DNA of 64,000 bases from Anisus vortex (Eukaryota; Mollusca; Gastropoda; Planorbidae): NCBI GenBank assembly GCA_949126835.1, contig OX421507.1, positions 5,892,105 to 5,956,104 of the forward strand, given 5' to 3'. The notes under the pieces are model-generated. The model had not been told where the DNA came from, searched no databases, and saw nothing but the letters and a program-made list of their open reading frames with translations. Shown here piece by piece: positions 1 through 12,500 of this stretch (positions are counted from its first letter, which is position 1; the number at the start of each line of letters is the position of its first letter). Both the position numbers and the translations under genes were made by a program.

Positions 1-342
1 GGGATGGGCGAGTTGGGGGCGGGGGAAGGGGGGAGTTGACACGCCCGATCAACTTGACCATGTTCTAATTACATCAATATGCCATACTACTACACATACA
101 CGGGAAGGTTTCCGGCCAGCCGTATACCCCCCCCCCCCCTTTCTCTCCCATTAGCTCTGGGACGTAATGGGCTTCCTTTAGGGCAGTTCGGAGAGTGGGG
201 TCGGGGGGAAAGTGAAAGATATTTAGGGCGGAAAATAAACAAAACACCCCCACCACCCACCCACTTATTTTCCCCTGTGCCTTTGCTCCTTTTTGTTTTT
301 TCATGTTGGCCTAAGTGTATACCTATTTGTTAACTGTGAATC

Positions 343-420
343 TTATCTTAGACATTACAGACGCTGGTCCTTCTATAAAGAAGTTTATTGCGTCCTACGC
401 ACTTGTTGGTGGCCTAAATT
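343..420 (-). mobile_element. LINE/SINE 3' tail fragment
   Basis: Read on the minus strand it carries the shared tail: ggacgcaataa followed by cttctttatagaaggacc. The same tail ends the LINE copies at 7265, 17105 and 56735. The remainder of 1-600 contains G and C runs and AT-rich DNA in which I see no gene. Confidence 0.6.
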
Positions 421-599
421 GTAAAGGTACAAAAAAAGTACTAGCTGAAGTTATAGGCCTAACACACATAAAAACACAAAAAAAATTCTTTAATTCGTGT
501 TAGTATGAATATAAGGGATGTTGTGGTCTAAAAAGCAATTCAATTATGTTATTAAATTTTTAACAAATTCTACATAAATTACACTTTACTCGCTAGTGA

Positions 600-2271
600 A
601 AAAAAGGCATTAAAAATTATCACATTTCCTCTGTAGCATAGATCTACTTCATAACTTGTTAGCATCCAAAGATTGTAAATTAGCCAATGTAATCTTCCTT
701 TTCAGAAGAGGAAATAAATCTGACCCTGGAAATTACAGACCTTGTTTCCCTTAGGAGCAAAACATTCAAAATACTTGAGCATATTATATATAGTAGTATA
801 GTAAATCATCTAGAAAAACTTAATGCACTGAGCCCAAACCAACATGGGTTCAGGAAAAACATATCATGTGAAACTCAATTATTAGGTTTAGTAGATGACT
901 TGTCTAAACGATTAGATAATAACAACCAAATTGATGCTATATTACTAGATTGTTCTAAAGCATTTGATAAAGTTCACCATTATACTTTACCAAAAAAAAC
1001 TTACATTTTTTGGCATTTCTGGTCCCTTACGTGTGGATTCATGACTTTCTATTAGGTAGAGAACAAACTGTAATAATTAATGGCTCTAAATCATCACTTA
1101 ATAATAATCACTAATTTAGGTATCTTAACGACTTACCCAATTGCATTAAAACAGGAACAAAATTAAGATTTTTTTTGCAGATGATTGCATAACTTACAGA
1201 ACAAATGAGACAGGAAAAGATAGTGAACTCTTACAAAAAGACCTAGATGAATTGCAAAAGTGGGAATCTAACTGGAGTATGTCTATTCACCCTGAAAACT
1301 GTCAACTGTTAAAAGTATCCAAGAAAAGAAACAAATGATTACAAATTACTTCATTCATGGTAAAGACCTAACCCATGGGTTGGTAGCCTATGGCACGCGT
1401 GCCAGACTTGGCACGCTGATACATTTTCGATGTTACGCGCACGACTCCGAAAAAAGCCAATTAGAGTCTCTTCTACAAGAAAAGAGTAGGTTGATTTTTA
1501 GGGCTGTTGGCACGCTGAATGAATTAGAAATCCTACTTTTTGGCACCCCATTATTATTATTTTGCCGACCCCTGACCTAACCCAGATTAAAATTGCAAAA
1601 TATTTGAGGTAGGCCTAATAGTAAATGATAAATTATCTTGGAATGCACATATTGATGAAGTAATTACAAAAATCAAACAAAACTTTAGGCTTCATAAAAA
1701 GGAACTTTAATAAATGTAATAAGAATATAAAACTAAAATGCTATATCACATTAGTTAGACCTATACTAGAATATGCATCTTCTGTATGGGACCCATCAAC
1801 TAAAGAAAACATTCGAAAAATTAGAACAAATTCAGAAAAGAGCTGAATGGTTCATTACTAGCGAATATTCACAACTGACAAAAGTAAGACCAATAGTTCA
1901 ATCACTAAACCTAGAAACAGTAGAGGACAGAAGGGCAAAGAGTAAAGTTAGTAATAGGCCTAATACACAAGGCATTAAATTTAATTCAGACATTTAAAAA
2001 AAAACAGACATAACAATATGTTACAAATTACAATGCTCAGATAAACGTAAGGACAAAGGCAATTTTCTTATCCCTTATGCAAGAACCAATGCAAATATGA
2101 GTAGGCCTACGTTGTCTTTCTTCCAAAGTGGCATCCGGGCAAGGAATGGGTTGCATGAACAAACAATAGGAAAACTATTAACTTAACTTCATATAAAGCA
2201 CTAATCAATATGCAAGATTTAACTAAAACTACGGATAATCACAGAGCGCGCGTCTGTTACATATAGGCTAC
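600..2271 (+). pseudogene. Decayed non-LTR retrotransposon (LINE), reverse transcriptase to 3' end
   Basis: Broken frames carry reverse transcriptase motifs: SDPGNYRP, NQHGFRKNISCETQL, AILLDCSKAFDKVHH, FADDCITYRT, LQKWESNWSMSIHPENCQLL, YLGLIVNDKLSWNAHID and LEQIQKRA. The pattern fits jockey/CR1/L2-type LINEs. Frameshifts and stops interrupt it many times, and a 201-base MITE splits it at 1374. The 3' part is the family consensus seen as truncated copies elsewhere in the window. Confidence 0.88.
1374..1574. mobile_element. hAT-type MITE, family M1, inserted in the LINE
   Basis: 201 bases flanked by an exact 8-base target duplication (acctaacc at 1366-1373 and 1575-1582). Right terminus gccgacccctg; left terminus a degraded form. 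It contains the family-typical ggcacgctgaatgaatt and ctcttctacaag. The 8-base duplication fits the hAT superfamily. Confidence 0.85.
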
Positions 2272-2474
2272 CAGGGATTGGCAACATTTTGATAACAGTG
2301 GGATTGCTTATTCATTCAACGTGTCAACAGACTAAAAGCCATCCTTTTTAGCACTCATTTTTTTTTGTAGAAGAGACTTGAATGGCATTTTTTTTAGATC
2401 TTCCGCGTGCCGTTGAAAATTGTTGTGCGTGCCAAGTGTGGCACACGTGCCGTAACGTAGGTTGTCGACCCCTG
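2272..2474. mobile_element. hAT-type MITE, family M1
   Basis: Termini cagggattggcaac and gttgtcgacccctg form imperfect inverted repeats. The interior matches the other M1 copies (cattcaacgtgtcaacag, ttccgcgtgccgttg). It abuts the 3' end of the LINE. Confidence 0.8.
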
Positions 2475-3370
2475 ACATATACGATAAGATGGACCACAGT
2501 CTAAAAATGTGGGCCTATTTGCATTATTAATACAATTAATAAAAATGCTGTTAGAAATCTCTGTGGGTGTCCAGACGTAAAAGAAAAACTTTGTTGCGGG
2601 GCATGTTTTTGGGCCATCGGGCCGCCAATTACACGCTCCCGTTTTGGACTTTACAAATCAGTCCCAACGGTAAGAAGTGAAGGGTGGGGGGAGGGGGGGG
2701 GGGAGGGTGTGCTGCAGTTGTTTTCGTGTGTAGTCGCCATGTTTATTTTTTATAATCACACCCTCTCCCATGCTTACACACTGATAATGTACAAGCCTAT
2801 TGCTTTTAACTTGGCGTGCTCGACGCCGGGAAATGCCTCCTCCCCTCATCTCCCCTCCCCCTTATCCCCAAATACTTAATTTTATAAGCCGTACCCTCAT
2901 CCGGTAGGACACCGAAGCCCTATAATACAGTCTCTCTATATTGAGTCCAAACCTCATTATTATTTTGTCATATATCTTACCGACCCTTCAACTCACCGTC
3001 CTTTCATTTATTTTTGTTGTTGTGTGTAAAGTAAAGTGTAAACGACTATAGATGGTACAAAGTTTTTTTTTCTAACTCTCTCCTCGCCTCAGATGTTACT
3101 AAACATTTTTATCGCTGACACGCGTATACACTAGGAATTAGAGATCCTTTTATCTAAACAAAACAATGTGTAGGCCTCCTTAGCACAGGGCGTACGTAAT
3201 CGTCATCTACGTCTAGCCAAGAGCCTTTTTTTCCTTTCTTCCCCCCCCCCTCCCTCTCAGCCATAGCTTCCTTTCCCCACTTTACCCACCCACAGACCCA
3301 CCCTCGTCTGGTCAGTGGACCGAAACCAGCCATTCTCGTGTGTATGTGTGTGTGTGTGTTTCGTCTGCTT
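2475..3370 (+). other. Upstream region of the eIF4G-like gene, no gene seen
   Basis: Contains a G-rich tract at 2683-2707, a C-run at 3241-3250, and a TG repeat near 3339-3360. These could be promoter-proximal low-complexity sequence. I see no convincing open frame or repeat family. Confidence 0.5.
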
Positions 3371-3378
3371 TATAAAAC
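3371..3378 (+). promoter_or_regulatory. TATA box of the eIF4G-like gene
   Basis: The sequence tataaaac lies about 150 bases before the start codon. A TSS about 30 bases downstream, near 3400, would leave a 5' UTR of roughly 120 bases. It follows a TG-rich tract (about 3339-3360). The position is plausible, but no transcript data support it. Confidence 0.5.
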
Positions 3379-3399
3379 TATCAGATTTGGCTCCAACGA

Positions 3400-3540
3400 A
3401 CAGCTGAGAGACTCTGTGGCAAAAAAGTTGCGTTGCCTCGTGCTTGTTTTTAATTTTTGTAAGAGATTCATTAGATATCGACTGGACTAGATTAGCCGCT
3501 ACCTTTGTGAACTAACAAAATATGATTTGCAAGAATAAAG
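3400..3540 (+). other. Probable 5' UTR and first coding exon boundary
   Basis: From the inferred TSS, the leader runs to ATG at 3522. An in-frame TAA at 3513-3515 lies two codons before the ATG, so the open frame cannot extend upstream in this exon. The ATG has A at -3. The exon ends in a good donor (AAAG then gtaagt) at 3541. Confidence 0.55.
3522..3540 (+). CDS. eIF4G: eIF4G-like exon 1 (residues 1-6)
   Basis: The ATG opens MICKNK plus one base, followed by gtaagt. Joined to the exon at 7743, it reads through in frame into EPMERISYDRS. The short length makes it the least certain exon. If it is wrong, the next in-frame Met is residue 9 in exon 2, still upstream of the eIF4E-binding motif. 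Confidence 0.68.
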
Positions 3541-6500
3541 GTAAGTCTTTAGTAATACTCTATTTAAAACTAGAAGTATTTTTACAGTTTTAAATAATAG
3601 TCGCAGGAATAATTGTAGGCTACTTATTACTTACTGATGATTTGTTTACCTTTTTTGTGCACATGTTTTTTTTTATTAGCCTACCTAGATCTAGAATCTA
3701 GCTGTTTTATTTTTATGAATATTGAAATGTAGGCCTAAACGTCCGACTAAAAAAGCATGACTAGTCCTAGGGGATTATTTAAATCGTCTTTCGATTTACA
3801 TAAACTTTGAGATTAAGAAATAATAAAATGAAGCAGGCTCATGCTAATACCATTTGTAATAGATATTCGTTTTAGTTTAGCCTTAGCAGAGAGGAAAACA
3901 GCACGTGGGAGCCACGTGGCGTGGCGCGATGTTTGCGTGTATATTAAACCTACTGTAGGAGTAGAGCAAGGCACAATTTAGCCTATTTCAATGGGATTGA
4001 ATAACTATTGATAATTTACGTCACGGATTTTTTTTATATAATTAGTCAATTAAAAAGATATGGTTACTAGATTCAAGATTCTAGATTAGCCCTATTTAGA
4101 TCTAGAATCTAACGACTGTCACTGTGAACTATCAGAAGGCCTATCAGTCACAGAAAATATGGGTAAAACATGTCATTTGAATATAGTTAATATAGGCCCA
4201 TATGACCCTCCCCCAAAGTCTTTTAGCCCTTTTAAAAAAATAACACAAAAATGCTCTAAAGTAGCCCATAATGCATTTTATTATAAATCTAGATCTTTAG
4301 GCCTACCTAAGCCAGCTAAGCTACCCCACATAAAATACAAAATAAGTTTTTAAAACGTATTTACAAATCCAACGAATGAAGTGTTATAGGGCAGTTATAT
4401 TTAGTACAGTCGCCACCAATCGGCTTCAACTATATAGGCACAGACTTTAATTATATATTATATAAATTGCCTGATCACCGTTTTGCCGTTTAGGTCTAAA
4501 ACCCGGCACAGAGGGGGCAGTGATGGCGGCTTGCTCGTCTAATGGCTGACGTAAAAAATAAGAATATTTATAAACGTTGAACACGCAGTTTGAGCTGATA
4601 AAAAAGAAAAGGCATTCATGATCTTGTACATTATGATTATGGTGACTTTTTATACCGCTCTGCAGTGTTTTTGAAGGGGTGCAAGATGTATTTTTACCTC
4701 AGCAGAGGCCCTTGTTTTTAGTTGAGGCTGTATAGTCCTGTAAAATACGACGTGCTGCACTTCGTTGGGTCATCTCCAATCAATGTGGATATCAGGTGTT
4801 GTTGGTGGGAATCCTACACCGCCGAAGCGCAATCCTTGATGGATAGGCCTACTTATAATAGCAATGGGTCTCCTGGATCCTTGTGGAGCATCCCTTGAGG
4901 TTGAGGTTCCAGTGAACGCAGACTCTGTTAGCTCTGGCAACAATAGAAATTGGTCATGTGTGTCACATTAGAGGCTTTCTGTGATAATGTGCACTCCCAG
5001 ATACGGGGCATCAGTGCTCTATATCAAGAGTGTGATCAAGCAAAGTAGAGCTGGTGGGGATATATATAATATATTGCAGGTTTCAATTTTTAAAACAATA
5101 ATTAATGGCCATTAACGATAAATAGTCATGACATGCGGTCATCATTATGGACTCCTAGCCCACTCACATTTTTAAATATTTGCCTGTTATTGTTATCATC
5201 GTCTGTAATTGTTTTGCGCATAGAACTGATTGCGGGATATGCGCTATATAAGCTTCATTTATTATTATTATCATTGTCCTTATGTTTAAGGAAAAGCAAA
5301 TCAATATTAAGGGAACATTTATTCGCCAATAATAATCTATAGTACTAGACCTATGGTATACTTTCGATTTTCTATTATATATGTTGGAAGTGTTAACTCA
5401 TTCTGTGCCGGGGGGGGGGGGGGGGGGGGGGGGGTTACCGCGTTTGTGCCAGACCATTTTTAAGCCGCTAGAATTTTTTTAGACTGCCCTTATTTATTCA
5501 TAAATTTCTAAAGGTATTTGTTTAGCAAGATACCTGAATATCATATCAAATTAAAGTAAATTAAAGAGGAAATAATAATAAGTAGAAGTTAAAACAATAT
5601 TAGAATAATAGTTAGGCTATTCCAGATCAAAATGCATTTTGAATTTTGAAAATATCCCTTATAGTTACTAAGTTATACGCATTTTTGTAATGTTAGTGTC
5701 AGCCGGCAAACGCCAAACCTATACATTTCTATATAGTTTACATAGGCCTAGGCCTAACCACGAATGTAGGAATCTTTAATTAGTAAATAGACCGACAGTC
5801 CTCAAAACCCTTTTTAAATGATTTAAAGTTATTATCTGATGAATAGAAATTAATAATTAGCAAAAAAAATTATTTTAATAGCAAATTTGACAAGTTCCAA
5901 GGCCTAGAAACATTTCGAGTAGGCATGGCTTTGCTTTGTGTACAAAAGTTTAAACAGAAATCGATAAAAAAATTTCATTATTATTTAAAAACCGAAAGGA
6001 AACCAAACAGAAAGGAAGTTAGAAGAGTTATCTTTCCCTTTAGGCAAAAAAAGGTTGGATTGGATGCACTGGGAACCGAAATAAATATCGAAAATGATGC
6101 TCTCGATATATCGAGAGTTGGCAGTGACGAGAGTTGGCACGGAATGAGTTAAGCCTGTTTATAGGGATGTTTGATTAGCATAGATTTTTATCTTTACTTT
6201 AATTAAAAACAATTGCTCAATTTTGTCAACAGTGTGCATCCCTCATCATAGACCATTATTTTTCTTGTTTATTTTCCTATGGAGCCTGCTATTTTAAAAT
6301 AATTTTGTTCTACTATAAAATATTGAATATGATTTTTGTCATTTATTATTGTTGCTTCCCTTGTTGGTTAAATGGCTAGAATAGTTCCCCTTTGCTATGT
6401 TTCCCACACTCTTCTTCTAATTTCTAAAGTTTAGTTTAGTTGTGGCCATGATGAAGTTAACCATCTGATCGTAATGAATATTTCATATTGTAACTGTTTT

Positions 6501-9500
6501 ATTGGTGTATAATTTATGCACAACTAGTTAAAAGGTATAGTCTACCACACTATATTTGTTTACAATTTAAATCTTTCTAACATTTTTAGCTTCAAGAATC
6601 CCCTTTCCAATAGTAAATCGACTGAGAATATTCGTTACTTTAATTTTAATAGACTACTTATTTTTTTTTTTTCGTCGTACGTTTGAATAGTTGAGTTGAA
6701 TACAGAATAGTCATTTGAACCATTTTTTTAAAAATATTCAATAGCAAACAATAAGGCTAGCCCTGATGGATTGTTCAGTCAGTTTTTTTTAGTTAATTTT
6801 GTAGCATTTCAACCAACATCTGCTTAAAACATCAAGACTCTTCTCCCCTCGTTAATTCAATTACTTAAATTTGTTATTTGTATAATATAATAGTATTATA
6901 CTAAATTACTAAGTAGCCTATAGTATAGTCACCTTAGTGTAAAATAAACTTAACGTACGATTTTCACAAATTGAACAATAGGCTAATTATCAAACTTTAC
7001 ACTCTCCTTTTTTGCCATGGTCATAGTGGCATAGTGCCCTTAGTCATAGTCATAGTGCGAGAACAAATGCATTTAAGGACTCTTTCTTCCCGACTGGCAT
7101 TCGGGCATGGAATGGGTTTCCCCAACAGACCAGGAAAACCAGTAACTTAACATTGTTTAAAACATTAATAAAAATGCAAGACTAGACTCGGACCACGGAT
7201 GAGGGGTAGGACGCAATAATCTTCTTTATAGAAGGAGCGTCTGTAATGTATAAGTATAAGATAACATAATGCTTATGGTCATAGGGCATAGAAACCATAG
7301 TTAATATAAGCCAACCCTAATTAAATATGTCCAGAAGGCTATAGCCTCTACAAAGATGTACAAACGATTAACAACAATTATGTCTTAAAATTAAAGCTAT
7401 CCACTTTTTAACCATTTGTTTGCAAAGCAATGTAAACAATAACTGTTTCTTTCATACCACGCTGGTAAAAAAGATAGTGAAGCAGCTTAACTAGTTTCTG
7501 TGGCCTCGCCATACAAAGGAATTGTATGGCCAGCACAGTACAAATTCCAGCCAATTTTATATTCCCTATCTGTCATCTGTTCCTTTCCCCAGCTTATGTC
7601 ATATGGACTTATGGATATCCCCCAACCATAGGATAAAACACAGGTGCTTGCCTGGATTCAGGATCCCTGCAATGGCAATCCAAGCACATATCCAATAAAC
7701 CACTGTGCTGACCTATGTACATATTTTTATTTTTTCCCCCAGAGCCTATGGAGAGGATTAGCTACGACAGATCGTTTCTGCTAGCACTTCGGTTATCTCC
7801 ACTATCTTTGGTTAAACCAATCAGCTGTGAAGAGAATGATGTCATCTTAAGTGAAGTAAGTTCCACCAATCAAAGTATAATGCCCCTGTAAACATAAAAA
7901 AAAATCTCTTTTAATATTTGTTTGAGCCAATGTATTTTTTACAAAAGAATGTATAACATTTTAAATGTCATTATTTTGATCAGCCCTTAATGCCAGAAGG
8001 TTCCAGCTCACAAGAAATTAACGAGGATTACTTTTCACATTTACAGTATAACAGCAAGGCTAATAATCATAAGGTAATTAATGAAATTGAATACATTACA
8101 TGCTATTGAAAAATGCCTGTCTTTTTTTATCAGATGTCATTATATTAATCCTGAAATAATCTTGTATTAAAACTGTTTGCAGCATGTTATAACTGGCATA
8201 TCTCTGAACAATGACCAGAAACTTTTACATGTCAGTGAAAAACCTTGGAAACCTGGACACAAGGACTCACAAAAAGATGAAAAGGTATATCAGTTTATAA
8301 TTTACATTCTTATCATAGCCTTCACAATAGTTTAATATTCTTTTTATATCAACATTAACCTTTCATTTCTATAGTTGAATATCAGAATGATCATAAAGAA
8401 AATGTTTATAATATTTATAATATTTATATATTATGTACCGTATATACTCGCGTATAAGTCGCACCGGTGTATAGGTCGCACCCCTAGTTTAAGATTTTTT
8501 TCCTTATATGTTGTCATTGACCCGCACATAAGTCGCGCCCCGACTTCCCGGGTTACACTGCCTTTTAATAAATCAAAAATGCATACCGTTTAAACATAAA
8601 AGTTAATAAATATTCACCCTAATTTGGAAACTTTTCTTAAAAAATTGTTTTAATCGTGCATAAGGCAAACATCAAATAAAGACATATCCTAATAATTATA
8701 CATAACTCCAATCAACTATAGTGGTTATGTAGGAAACTTTATGACAGAGTAGTGATGTTTTTCGAACGTTTCAAAAACAGTGTCGGGTGTATAAGTCGCA
8801 CCCCTCCATTTTGTTGAACTTTCTGTAATAAAAAGTGCGACTTATACGCGAGTATATACTGTATATGTTTCAACAAGAATTAAAAGGTTCTGTGCATACT
8901 GTTTACATAAAAGATTGTAACTGTGGTTGTTACTAAATGCAGTCATAGTTAAAAAGCATTGGTATGAGCGTCATATAGTGTGATTCATTGCTATACTTAT
9001 TTATTATTGTTTTAATTATTTATATTGTGATCATTTTACAACACCGCTTAGTTCTAAAAGCAATAATAATGTGCATAACAATTATTAATGCCTTGCATAT
9101 ACTAATTTGTATGATATGCATAAAATTCCATATGTTTTTGTATAAAATAATGTTCAATTGTTTCTTGATCATTTCACTTTATAATTTTTATAAGAACAAA
9201 AGTCTGGAGTCGGCAGTGCTTTACATCATGAACAGATTGACACCATCAAATTTCAAAAAGCTGGCAGAAGAGATGATGGCCTTGGAAATCAAAAGCTTTG
9301 AAGACCTTGAACTTGTGGTTGAAACTGTTTTTGATAAGGTCATTTACTTAACATTTTATCCTGCCTCTAAATGGAGTTGACAAAAAATTGATGCCTATAA
9401 ACTAAACATTATACAAATAATATGATATGATTAATTCTTTGTGAGTAATTTAAATTTCTTTAACTCATTTGCTACTACCGCGACTGAATGTGACATACCC

Positions 9501-12500
9501 CCCTCCGTACTAATGCGCCCAAACGCGACCGCCACGTGTATGACTAACATTTGTCGTTTCTTGATTTTTTTCGACATGCGTTCTGGGGTTTTATTTTACT
9601 GCAAACACGGCTTTTAAAAAGTAGGAATATAGTCTGTTTCGTTAATAAAAACCGGATGTTTTTATCTAGTTTCGTTTTTTTGCTATGCGCGTCAAAAAAT
9701 CGGGTATTTTTCACTTGCCTTTCGTCTTGTAAAACTTTTTTTATAGCCTTCGTCTTTCATTTTTTACTTTATTAATCGATAGCTCTATACATCCGAATAT
9801 AACATTTAACAACAGTTCTGATAATAAGGATGCTGCAGATATAGACTTAGATAAATTTCCATTTCAACTCGATTTTTGGGCTTTATTATACTTTATCGGA
9901 CTTTGACGCTAGGCCTAGAGAAAATATTTAGCCAAATCATAGGGTCTCAACACTCAGCGAATGATTCTACCGATAATTCGGCATTTTTTATGTATAAAAG
10001 TATACATTTCCAGAAAGCTAAGATATTTATCTATTTTATGATGTAATTTTTATTCACTTTGGGGAATATTTAATTATTAAAAAAAAATATTTAAAAATAA
10101 TTTACTAAATTTAATACGGAGTTCCTTCCCTTTGGCTAGTATTTTCCCGGGTGTCTTTGGAAAGTAAGTTAGTAGCAAATGAGTTAAAAAAATTAAACAT
10201 TTGTTTTCCTGTTCACAAATATATTTTGAGCTCTTTCTTTTTTAAACATCAGGTAGCGCTTGAGACCAAGTTTGTTCAAGCCTATGCATCCTTGTGTCAA
10301 GTTATGCTTGGGGTAATTATTTCTTTTGTTAATGTTTTATTATATAAATGATAATGTTAGTTTAGTGATAGACAATGCTTGCTCCACCTACTTTTTAAAG
10401 TGTTAATGAAACTGGTGGATGGAGGACCTTAAATCTTAAATCTGTATTTTAGTGAAAGACAATCAACATAGTTGATACCTGTCTGTAAAAATCCTTAAAC
10501 AAATATTCTAGATACATTTTAATTAGTTATATTTCTTTCTTTGACATATATTTTTCACTATGTTAAATATTACTCTCATCTGATTATCTATAATTTTAAT
10601 TCCTGTCTGTATAGCTTCAAGTCGAGCCCCCACCTACACTGACCAGGAGCAAAGCCACTTTTCGTGCTGTGTTGGTGACCAAGTGCCAAAAGGCATTCGA
10701 GGCAGATAAAAGTGTCATCTTTGAAGACGCAGAGGAAACTAAAAGGAAAATAATGGAAGAGATGACAGAAGACACAGCAAGTGGATTTCACTTTTCTTTT
10801 CTTAAACAATTATTAATTCTCAAGTGGAAGCTGTTAGTTAAAAAAAAATCTATCACTAATTTTACTTTTTTTAAACTACAAATTTTCAAATAAAATTAAA
10901 ACAATAATTTCTTTACTATAAAATTAAATAAATAAAGATAAACACATTTTATGTTGGTGATTTTGAAATTTACATAAGAAAGTTCATTTTCTTCTTTTTT
11001 ACAGCCAAGCAGAACAGAGAAAATAGAGTCAGCTCTCTATCAGATAAAATTAAATCAACTGAAGTTTTTTGGTAACATAAGGCAAGTGTTTTGCAGAAAC
11101 AACAGTATCCCTTTTGGCCCATATGGCTTTTGAAGCGGTATTAGGCCATTTCTGTGAGCTCGGCATACAATGGGAATGTGTGGCCACAAAGCACAGATTT
11201 TGTTGCTTTCACCAACTACTGTGTCGGTGGGCTGTGTAGACATTCTCTAAACCAATGTAGAAATCTGTTGAGATGTGTTTAACTAGATTCAAACACAAAA
11301 ACTTTCAGAATGGCCCCCCAACTGCCATGGCCCCCCAACTGCCATGGCCCACAAAAAGTATGAGATCGATTTTTACTGGCGCACCCAAATAAAAGGTTTC
11401 TTTATTGATCCAAATAATATAAATTTGATTAGATTACAAGTTGTCTTGCAGCGTCAATGCATTATTAATAAGGTATATAAGCTAAACAATATATAAAGAA
11501 ATTATCATACTATACTATTCATGCTAGATTCAATAGGTCAGTTTGCTCTTGTTGAGTAATCACTACACAAAATGATTAGGTCGGCTTCTAGCCCTGCTGA
11601 CCTGCAAGAGTTTTGGGCCTTGTGGACAATAATCTTCTATCTAGAAGAAACGTCTGTAAACTTATAAGATTTTTTTTATTTTTACAAGTACATCTCTCAT
11701 CCAGTAAGGGTTCTAAGCCTTTAAATTATATAGTGTAGTGGAGAACACTTTTTTCTCAAGAACTTTTTAAAAAAATGTTTTTTAACATATGCAATTTCTG
11801 ATCATCAATTTATTTCCTGCAACAGTTTTATCGGTGAGCTCTTTAAGCTTGGCATTTTGCCGGAGGTCATCATACACAGCTGCATCACCAGACTGCTGTC
11901 AGGAGCGGACGAAGAGTCGCTGTTCTCCTTGTGCAAGCTGATCACTACCGTAGGCAAGCACATAGACACAAGGAAAGCCAAGGTATGTGCTGCAATGAGC
12001 CCTTAATCTTACATGTGCTCCTTGTATACATAATATTATTGGGCCTTACGTTTGTCCATGGCTAGAGTCTAGTCTTACATTTTGATTAGTGTTGTTAATG
12101 GTTTTCCCAGTTTGTTTAGGTAACCCATTCCATACCTGGTTGCAATTCGGGAGGGGAAATCTATATGCATTTGTTTTTTCATTTTTTTTCATGAATGTTG
12201 TAGTTTTTATTTATTTGTTCTGTTTTGTTTTGATACTTTGATACTTGCAAGAGACATACTCCAGTCATGTTCCCGTTTTTGTAATTCATTTGTTAGAGTA
12301 CAGTATTTCTTTCTGTCCCTATTGTCCTATAAATAATGCAATCATCTGCAAATATTCGTACTGTTGTTGCTGTGTTAATGCAATTGAGTAAGTCATTGTA
12401 GTCTTGTATGGTTTAAACCTTTTAAAACATTGGTTTGTTCAGTGTATGTCAGACATGAAAAAAATTAAAATAATTTTTATAACAATCACTAATGCACAAT

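Noticed and set aside
5925..6152. 75-codon frame ending at a TTAA site
   Set aside because: Lies within a transposable element and ends in its terminal repeat; Lys-rich content reflects AT-rich DNA.
10615..10893. Reading exon 7 through to 10893
   Set aside because: The sequence after 10780 turns AT-rich and loses eIF4G similarity; splicing restores it in exon 8.
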